Of a DNA stretch of 64,000 nucleotides, positions 58,062-64,000 are shown one piece after another. Every line of letters starts with the position of its first letter. The first letter of the stretch is position 1. Under the pieces are notes generated by a model. The model ran no database searches. It saw only the letters and a list, made by a program, of their open reading frames with translations, and had not been told where the DNA came from. A program made the translations under genes and the position numbers. The stretch covers positions 11,949 through 75,948 of the forward strand of contig DAOTXX010000123.1 in the NCBI GenBank assembly GCA_034434835.1. The letters run 5' to 3'. This DNA is from JBGLNJ01 sp034434835. GTDB taxonomy: Bacteria > Chloroflexota > Anaerolineae > Fen-1058.

Positions 58062-59509
58062 TACTGTGGCTTGCCTGGGGCACACGTTTGGTGGAGATGC
58101 GTGGCCGAAACCTGTGGTTCGATGAAGCTATCGAGTTCAATGTTGCCAATCGCCCCATTCAAGAAGTCATACTTGCAGATCGAGAAGGGACACATGACCC
58201 TCCCCTTTTTAGCCTGATACTGAATCTCTGGATGAGAATTGGGAGAGACGATTTTTATCTGCGGATGCTACCAGTGTTTGCAAGTGCCCTGGCTATTTCT
58301 ATCACTTTTGTGCTGGGGCGTCTGGCTTTCTCTCCCTCTGTCGGCTGGCTGGGGGCGGTCATCGTCGCAGTAGCGCCTCGGGCTGTTTACTATGGACAAG
58401 AAGTCAACCAGTATGCCTTTGTCTTGGTGTTGTCTGTTCTATGTCCACTCTTACTAGAGCGATATATCTGGCATTCAACTCTTGGACGATTAATCCCCTT
58501 CATTGTGATGGGCGCGAGTGCGATTCTACTGCACTATGAGCTAGCGCTATACTTGTTAGCGCTTGTTATCGTGGGAACGATTTACCTATTTCAGGATATT
58601 TGGCAAGGCAAGCGCCGATCGTTTTTGTACTGGATAGTCGGTCTCTGCATTCTGGGGTGGATTGGAATAGGCTTACTGTGGCTCTACGCCCTGCCCCAAA
58701 AGGCAAGGTTGCCAGACACATTTGCTCCAGTGCGTTTCAATAGCCCTGTCTCAGTGCAGAACGAGATACAGGCGTGGCTTTCGCAGACGGCCGAGTCTGT
58801 GAGTTTCTTCTTTTGGGGCTATGAACCGACTCGCCTCAAGGGGTTCACGGTTGCCCTGCTAATAATTGGCGGAGTCGTTGGCTTACTACGATCTACAAGC
58901 CGCCGGGTAGTCATATATCTTTTGGTGGGACTGATAATCGGTTATGTAGCTGGGGGATTTGGATTTCTAGTATACGCATATCGCTATCTATGGTATGCTT
59001 TTCCGCTCTGTGCTTTACTTGTCTGTGCTGGAATCTTCTTTCCCTATCCCGAAAGATCAAATCAGTATTTAATGCCGATACAGTTGGGTATCGCTACAAT
59101 TTTGGTTAGTTTACTCGCATGCCATTTGCCCCTTGTTTCAGGGAAACCCTTTACCGAAACAGAGCAACTGGGCGATGTGGTGCGATATGTCGAGAAGCAT
59201 CGCCGACCGGGGGATGTTGTCTATGTCTACTATGGAGCTAACCGGGCTTTTAGAGTGTATGCCAGTCAAGAACTCGTCAACACAGCCATGATCGAGGGTT
59301 GGATTCGCCATCTGCCTCTTGAAGAACAGAAGGCTAGGATGTGGGCGACAATGGGAGGTGCGCCTCGTGCGTGGCTCTTGATGTCACACGTTAATGGGCA
59401 AGAAGGTTATAACTTGCTTGAGAAACTAGACAAGAGTTGCCAACGACTTGACTCCATCGAGGTTACTAACGCAGCAGGTTATCTGTTCAATTGTGCGTCC
59501 ACAAGGTAA
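58004..59509 (+). CDS. GT39-like membrane glycosyltransferase
   Basis: About 501 residues from the ATG at 58004; an ATG at 57989 is in frame too and neither has a strong ribosome site. About ten hydrophobic segments. Outer loop: RGRNLWFDEAIEFNVANRP and THDPPLFSLILNLW, with the Asp-Glu of the PMT/GT39 type, then PRAVYYGQEVNQYAFVLVLSVLCP. The C-terminal soluble part has GDVVRYVEKHRRPGDVVYVYY. The gene is more AT-rich than the GT4 genes at 51866-54393 and, with the GT4 remnant before it, may have been inserted as a block. Confidence 0.82.
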   Translation: MSLFSTKRPCPFRSGWLILILWLAWGTRLVEMRGRNLWFDEAIEFNVANRPIQEVILADREGTHDPPLFSLILNLWMRIGRDDFYLRMLPVFASALAISITFVLGRLAFSPSVGWLGAVIVAVAPRAVYYGQEVNQYAFVLVLSVLCPLLLERYIWHSTLGRLIPFIVMGASAILLHYELALYLLALVIVGTIYLFQDIWQGKRRSFLYWIVGLCILGWIGIGLLWLYALPQKARLPDTFAPVRFNSPVSVQNEIQAWLSQTAESVSFFFWGYEPTRLKGFTVALLIIGGVVGLLRSTSRRVVIYLLVGLIIGYVAGGFGFLVYAYRYLWYAFPLCALLVCAGIFFPYPERSNQYLMPIQLGIATILVSLLACHLPLVSGKPFTETEQLGDVVRYVEKHRRPGDVVYVYYGANRAFRVYASQELVNTAMIEGWIRHLPLEEQKARMWATMGGAPRAWLLMSHVNGQEGYNLLEKLDKSCQRLDSIEVTNAAGYLFNCASTR

Positions 59510-59602
59510 CCCTGTTCTGCGCACCCGGGCTGGAGCAATAGAAATGGCGAGTATCTCGCTGACTGGCACCTTTGGTGTGATGCTCCGGGAAATGCTAACG
59601 AC

Positions 59603-60730
59603 GTGAGAGTCTGTTATTTTGGCACATACCGTGCCGAGTATTCACGCAACCAGATCATGATCGAAGGACTGAGACGTGCCGGTGTGAACGTGATCGAGTG
59701 CCGCGCGCAGTTGTGGACTGGCATCGAGGACCGCGTTCAAGCCGCAAGTGGCGGCTGGATCCATCTACGTTTTTTTATCCGCGTGATTCGAGCCTATCTC
59801 AATCTGCTTTACCAGTATTGCATGGTGGGCGATTATGATGTGATGGTTGTGGGCTACCCTGGCCAGTTTGATGTCTACCTCGCTCGTTTGCTCACCTGGC
59901 TGAAGCGTAGACCATTGGTGTGGGACGTTTTCATGTCCATCTATCTTATCGCTCTGGAGCGCGGGCTGGATAAGCGTAGTGCATTGACGGTGTGGGCAAT
60001 TCGCCAGATTGAGTGGCTTGCCTGCCGCCTGCCCGATCGGTTGATTCTCGATACCGCCGAGTATGTCCAATGGTTCCATAGAACGCATGGCGTCGGTCCG
60101 GTGCGATTTCGCTTGGTGCCGACAGGTGCCGATGATCGCGTGTATAAAGTATCGGACGCGCCTCCACCTGACCCAGGCCGTTTTACCCTCATCTACTATG
60201 GCACGTTCATACCGAATCACGGTGTATTGACCATCATCGAGGCGGCGCACTTACTCGCCGATGATCGAGCGCTTCGCTTCGTGTTGATTGGACGCGGCCC
60301 GGACAAAGATGCTGCTCTGGCATTGGCTGACCAATACCACCTGGACAACGTGACTTTTGTGGATTGGATAGAGCGGGACGCGCTGCCGTCATATGTAGCC
60401 GAGGCAGATGTTTGTCTGGGCGTCTTTGGCACGACCCCCCAGTCGCTGATGACGATCCAAAACAAGATTTATGAGGCGCTCGCCATGTGCAAGCCCCTCA
60501 TCACTGGCGACTCTCCGACGGTTCGCGCTGAGCTGCAACACCTATCACATGTATACCTCATCGAGCGAGACAACCCACAGGCACTAGCCCATGCGATCCG
60601 CACCCTCAAATACGATCCAGATTTGCGTCGCCGCCTAGCAGAAAATGGTTATCATGTATTCCATGAGCAATTCGACCTGACACACATCGGTCTTCGCTAT
60701 GCGGTTCATCTGCGCGAGATAGTCGAGTAG
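59603..60730 (+). CDS. GT4 glycosyltransferase
   Basis: 375 residues from a GTG at 59603 (no strong ribosome site). N-terminal VRVCYFGTYRAEYSRNQIMIEGLRRAGVNVIECR; a hydrophobic/basic region FFIRVIRAYLNLLYQYCMVGDYDVMVVGYPG suggests contact with the membrane. C-terminal FTLIYYGTFIPNHGVLTIIEAAHLL, VTFVDWIERDALPSYVAEADVCLGVFGTTPQSLMTIQNKIYEALAMCKPLIT; the usual first Glu of E-x7-E is replaced (TTPQSLMTIQNKIYEAL), as in some GT4 groups. The 93 bp before it show nothing clear. Confidence 0.9.
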   Translation: MRVCYFGTYRAEYSRNQIMIEGLRRAGVNVIECRAQLWTGIEDRVQAASGGWIHLRFFIRVIRAYLNLLYQYCMVGDYDVMVVGYPGQFDVYLARLLTWLKRRPLVWDVFMSIYLIALERGLDKRSALTVWAIRQIEWLACRLPDRLILDTAEYVQWFHRTHGVGPVRFRLVPTGADDRVYKVSDAPPPDPGRFTLIYYGTFIPNHGVLTIIEAAHLLADDRALRFVLIGRGPDKDAALALADQYHLDNVTFVDWIERDALPSYVAEADVCLGVFGTTPQSLMTIQNKIYEALAMCKPLITGDSPTVRAELQHLSHVYLIERDNPQALAHAIRTLKYDPDLRRRLAENGYHVFHEQFDLTHIGLRYAVHLREIVE

Positions 60731-60778
60731 CCGATCATTGCGCCCGGCTTCTTCTTGACATTCTGCTGTAATCGTCAA

Positions 60779-62329
60779 ATGCACACTATTCCAAACCGCT
60801 GGCAGACATTCATAGTTGTCCTGATCATCACGATGGGCCTAGCTATGCGAGCGTGGGGGCTTGAGTTTGGCTCGCCTTACGCTTATCATCCTGATGAATC
60901 CCGTTTTGTGATGTCTGGTGTGCAAATGATTCAGACGGGAGACCTGAATCCTGGGTGGTTTTATCAACCCTCGCTGTACGTCTATCTGGTTGCGCTGGTC
61001 CAAGCCGTCTTTTTCTTGTATGGTGTAGGGCGCGGCTGGTTCATCCAAACGACTGATGTCTTTAGGCCCGATTTTCATTACATGGGTGTGCTCCCCTATC
61101 CTGAGCAGTACTGGATGACGCGGTGGCTCACAGTGTTGCTGGCTGTCGTTACCTTGGTGCTGGTATATCACCTGGCCAGGCGGCTGCTCGGCCAAGGAGC
61201 GGCGGTGTGGTCCGTTTTGTTGCTGGCAATTTCACAGTTGCACGTTTCGTCTTCGCACTTTATTACGACCGACGTGCCTGTGACCTTTCTGATTGTGTTG
61301 GCCACCTGGTATTGCCTGGATGTTCTTGAGCACGGCCAAGTCCACGACTACATACTGGCCGGTTGGATGATTGGGTTGGCGTGTTCCACCAAGTACAGTG
61401 CTTATCCCCTGGTTGCTACATTGCTGGCGGCTTTTCTATGCAAGTGGCGCAGCCAGCAATTCGCGCCGGCCAGGTATCTGGTGTATGCTGGCCTGGCAGT
61501 CGGCGCAGGGTTCTTGATGGGGACGCCATATGCTCTCCTGGATTTGCCTCGATTTCTCAACGGCGTCGCCTACGAGATTCGCCACAACATGATCTTGGGA
61601 CACCCGGGCTACGAAGGCAATACCTTCTGGTGGTATCTTGGCCGTCTGTTCGGCAGCAGCGAACGCTGGATTACATTGTTCTCTGCCTCTGCGCTCGGCG
61701 TCGGTCTATGGCAGCGAGAGCGTCGTTTGTTGTGGCTGGCGATCTTTCCGAGCATCTATTTGATCATGATGTCGCGCAATCTGGTCCGGTTCGAGCGATA
61801 CCTTGTGCCCATCATACCGTTCCTGTGTATAGTGTCAGGCTATTTGATCGCCAGCGCATTGGCTGCCTTGCGCATCAAGCTATTGCAACCTGTTCCTGCG
61901 CGCCCTATCATCGGGTTCGTTGCTGCCATCCTCCTTCTTGTCTCGGTTACTGAGCCACTTGTCACAACCATTCAGTATGACATGCGTCTGGCGAGCACGG
62001 ACGTGCGCACTTTGGCTCGCGCGTGGGTGCTCGCGAACGTGCCATCTCAGAGCTCGATCATCGTTGAAAGCAATGGCCCGCCGTTGCAGGACAAAGAATA
62101 CGACATCACACTGGTCAACATGCTGGCGGACCTGGACAAAACGGGGGTTAACCTTACGCCCGGACAATATATCATCGTCGGCAGCGCGATGTATGCCCGA
62201 TTCCCTCAGGATACAGAAGAGGGCAAGGCTTATGCACGGATTTTGAGCAAGCTGGAGCGGCTCGTCAGTCTCAAAGGACCATTCGTTGGCGAGCCGGACT
62301 ATGTGATTGAGGTTTACCGTGTGCCCTAA
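60779..62329 (+). CDS. GT39-like membrane glycosyltransferase
   Basis: 516 residues from the ATG at 60779 (a TTG at 60755 is possible). About eleven hydrophobic segments. The outer loop EFGSPYAYHPDESRFVMSGVQMIQTG holds the HPDE motif of GT39/PMT enzymes; then NPGWFYQPSLYVYLVALVQA, HFITTDVPVTFLIVLATWYCLD and GLACSTKYSAYPLVATLLAAF. The C-terminus is a short soluble region. It should use polyprenyl-phosphate sugar on the outer face. The end overlaps the start of the next GT2 gene. Confidence 0.88.
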   Translation: MHTIPNRWQTFIVVLIITMGLAMRAWGLEFGSPYAYHPDESRFVMSGVQMIQTGDLNPGWFYQPSLYVYLVALVQAVFFLYGVGRGWFIQTTDVFRPDFHYMGVLPYPEQYWMTRWLTVLLAVVTLVLVYHLARRLLGQGAAVWSVLLLAISQLHVSSSHFITTDVPVTFLIVLATWYCLDVLEHGQVHDYILAGWMIGLACSTKYSAYPLVATLLAAFLCKWRSQQFAPARYLVYAGLAVGAGFLMGTPYALLDLPRFLNGVAYEIRHNMILGHPGYEGNTFWWYLGRLFGSSERWITLFSASALGVGLWQRERRLLWLAIFPSIYLIMMSRNLVRFERYLVPIIPFLCIVSGYLIASALAALRIKLLQPVPARPIIGFVAAILLLVSVTEPLVTTIQYDMRLASTDVRTLARAWVLANVPSQSSIIVESNGPPLQDKEYDITLVNMLADLDKTGVNLTPGQYIIVGSAMYARFPQDTEEGKAYARILSKLERLVSLKGPFVGEPDYVIEVYRVP

Positions 62330-63221
62330 GTGCATCTCGGTTGTCATTCCTGCTCGCCACGCTCCACACCTCGACCGGACTCTCGAATCACTGGCGCTTC
62401 CGCCGAATCGGGACTTGATTGATGAAATTGTCGTAGTCGGGAGCGGCGACTATCGCTTCAACATGGACAAACCCTCGCTCAAATTCATCCCGACTGCTCA
62501 GCCCGTGACCGCACCGGTCGCGCGCAATATCGGGATTCGAGCGTCAACTTCCGAGTGGATTGGATTTATAGATGCCGATTGCGTGGCTGCGCCGGATTGG
62601 ATCGAAAATCTCCTCACCGCAGCGCGGCGTGGTTACAAGGTCGTGGGAGGAGGGGTGGCCTTTGGCCGAACCTCGTATTGGGCACAAGTGCATAACGTCT
62701 CCATGTTGCACGAGTTTTGCGTCTCGGCTCCGCCCGGCCCACGTGACTTTTTTCCCACGCTCAACCTGCTTGTCCATCGGGACGTGATGGATCTGGTCGG
62801 GCTGATGGATGAAGCGCTGCGCCGCGCCCAAGACCTGGAATGGACGTTGCGGATGCGCAGGCAGGGGATCGCGCTATGGTTTGAGCCGGGTGCGGTTGTG
62901 ACGCACAACCCGGAGCGCGGAAGCCTCAAGTCCTTGTGGCGAGACTATTGGGAGACTGGAGGTGTGAGCTATCGCGCCCGCACGCAGGCAGGTCAAGCGC
63001 CGTTTCCGCGTTGGTTGAATTCCCCGATATGGCTTTGCCTTCTCTCTCCCTGCATCGCAGCGGCGGCCACACTCCGCATCTTTGCCAGGAACATACGGCT
63101 CATTAGGTATTTGACCACTGCGCCGGGCATCTGGTTAACCAAGATGGCTTGGTGTCTTGGATATGCTCACGCGATGACACAAAACAACTCCTTACTGACT
63201 AGGAAAGGAAAACTGCCATGA
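62319..63221 (+). CDS. GT2 glycosyltransferase
   Basis: 300 residues from a GTG at 62319, with GAGG 6 nt before it, overlapping the previous stop by 11 bp. Seen: CISVVIPARHAPHLDRTLESL, VARNIGIRASTSEWIGFIDADCVAAPDWIENL (DxD-type site) and EALRRAQDLEWTLRMRRQG. A hydrophobic region near 220-275 may attach it to the membrane. The second half resembles the GT2 part of the fusion at 28257 (DADC-P-DWIE, QD-E-x-R). It is the last complete glycosyltransferase gene of the locus. Confidence 0.9.
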   Translation: MCPKCISVVIPARHAPHLDRTLESLALPPNRDLIDEIVVVGSGDYRFNMDKPSLKFIPTAQPVTAPVARNIGIRASTSEWIGFIDADCVAAPDWIENLLTAARRGYKVVGGGVAFGRTSYWAQVHNVSMLHEFCVSAPPGPRDFFPTLNLLVHRDVMDLVGLMDEALRRAQDLEWTLRMRRQGIALWFEPGAVVTHNPERGSLKSLWRDYWETGGVSYRARTQAGQAPFPRWLNSPIWLCLLSPCIAAAATLRIFARNIRLIRYLTTAPGIWLTKMAWCLGYAHAMTQNNSLLTRKGKLP

Positions 63222-63325
63222 GGCGCATCAAGATCCATGTGAGTATAGCCTGTGCCCTGGGCCTGATCTTGGCCCTAAGCCTGTATTTCGCACCCCTGCG
63301 AACGCAGCGCACAGGGGCTGGATGA
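63218..63325 (+). pseudogene. Truncated secreted protein (signal peptide only)
   Basis: An ATG overlapping the GT2 stop (ATGA) opens 35 codons: RRIKIHVSIACALGLILALS then a short polar end before a TGA at 63325. It is a clear signal peptide (basic start, Leu/Ala core) with no mature protein. AGGAAAGGA lies shortly upstream. The transposase remnant begins about 140 bp on, so insertion or rearrangement probably removed the body of a secreted protein. Confidence 0.6.
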
Positions 63326-63366
63326 CCAATAGGCCCCATGGTAGGCTATCCAGCGGCCCATTGGTC
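63324..63366. repeat. Inverted repeat at the junction to the insertion sequence
   Basis: GACCAATAGGCC (63324-63335) and GGCCCATTGGTC (63355-63366) form a 12-bp inverted repeat with one mismatch around 19 bp. It starts at the stop of the truncated ORF. It may belong to the end of the insertion sequence or be a terminator; the other IS end lies outside the window. Between 63367 and 63463 nothing else was recognised. Confidence 0.45.
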
Positions 63367-63463
63367 AAAGATTTCGCCCGGTTGGGCGCGTATGCTCTTG
63401 TTGGCTGGCTCCTGTCCGTGACCGGGGCAGGTCAATCCGCCACCGACGGAATCCGCCAGTGGT

Positions 63464-64000
63464 TCAGGCCGCCACCTCGATGCACGGAGGTGGCACGTTA
63501 CCTGGCACGCGGCTGGGTAAGACCAGCGGCTCCGCCAGTGGGCGCGGCGTCTGGGTCGCGAGGAACTCGGCCTTGTAACCCAAGCGCCGCAAGAGACGTT
63601 CTTGCGCCTCGGTCAAGGGTGTCATCCGGCGCAAGACGGACCCATCCCAGCAGTGGGTCTCAACTACTTGGCGTGGGGCGAACGTCGCGAGCACTTGACG
63701 CGCTGTCATCCGGCTCAGCCCACACTGTCGGCAACGCCGCTCGATGAGGGTGTAGGTGAGGAGCGCGACCATGTTGACGAACACCAGGGATTCCAAACGA
63801 GCATCCAGATGAACGTAGAACGGGCGCATCTCCAAATCATTCTTGGCGACCTCGAAGCGCTTCTCCACCACGTCGCGGCCTTTGTACAGACGCAGCATCT
63901 CGACGGGCGTCAGCGTCGGCACGTTCGTGACCAACAGGTACCGCCCATCCTGGCGCATGTCGGACTTGACCGCCTCGGCGTTGAGGCGATAGTGCATCCA
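63464..64000 (-). mobile_element. IS4/IS1634-like transposase, partial at right edge
   Basis: On the complement the frame runs through the window edge (64000) to a stop at 63464, giving the last 178 or so residues of a DDE transposase: DGRYLLVTNVPTLTPVEMLR, YKGRDVVEKRFEVAKNDLEM with RPFYVHLDARLESLVFVNMV, then TYTLIERRCRQCGLS. The Y-(2)-R-D-VVE-x-F-x-x-K-N block is the C-terminal catalytic Glu region (YREK-like) of IS4-superfamily enzymes, and the loss of spacing to the DDE Asp residues reflects the cut at the window edge. An 8-bp hairpin (GCCACCTC/GAGGTGGC, 63471-63494) overlaps its last codons. Family is IS1634 or a relative. Confidence 0.85.

Noticed and set aside
63322..63747. 141-codon plus-strand open frame near the right end
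   Set aside because: It is antisense to the transposase C-terminus and has no domain or ribosome site.

Overview
The window looks like a chromosomal segment of a free-living, GC-rich bacterium, most likely Chloroflexota (Anaerolineae-like) from an uncultured lineage. This is inferred from gene content (DUF4012, DUF5667 and DUF2723 proteins, secreted Pro/Thr-linker proteins with an LPVV-type tail, BNR lipoproteins). There is no rRNA to confirm it. Most genes overlap by 4 bp (ATGA, GTGA or TTGA) and alternative starts are common.

Left part, 1-25.4 kb, is mixed housekeeping and regulatory sequence. It holds a secreted tandem-repeat protein cut by the left edge, an ECF sigma / anti-sigma / Nudix operon, a 447-bp palindromic non-coding element, a tRNA-Sec gene (selC), a two-gene metal ABC transporter without its binding protein, a GT-C membrane glycosyltransferase, and a YgiT/DUF4258 toxin-antitoxin-like pair. 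It continues with a decayed methionine aminopeptidase behind a membrane-protein gene, a clan-A glycosidase, a TGS-domain nucleoside kinase divergent from deoC, an EamA exporter, and an SLC13-type permease ending at a strong hairpin terminator. A second ECF sigma / DUF5667 pair, a membrane 4Fe-4S protein with a small secreted partner, a 146-bp inverted-repeat element, a 1085-residue Asp-box lipoprotein and an orphan NarL-type response regulator complete this part.

Right part, 25.6-63.2 kb, is one long run of plus-strand genes, apparently a surface polysaccharide or glycoprotein locus. It starts at an extended -10 promoter (TATAAT at 25551) and holds an O-antigen-ligase-like protein, an LPG-synthase-type membrane protein, a GT2-phosphoglycosyltransferase fusion that could start the glycan on a polyprenyl carrier, five GT-C enzymes, seven GT4 and two further GT2 glycosyltransferases, a Wzt-like ABC ATPase, a SAM methyltransferase, a CDP-paratose-2-epimerase-like enzyme interrupted by an intein, and secreted glycosidase-like, FG-GAP and Pro/Thr-rich proteins. 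No Wzm permease or Wzx flippase is visible.

Three small coiled-coil proteins each sit directly before a GT4 gene and share parts of one architecture, forming a recurring two-gene module. The locus ends at a truncated secreted ORF beside an IS4/IS1634-like transposase that leaves the window.

The observations most worth following are the intein in a sugar-nucleotide epimerase (54995-56275), the companion-protein/GT4 modules, the terminal motifs of the secreted proteins, selC, and the two palindromic elements.
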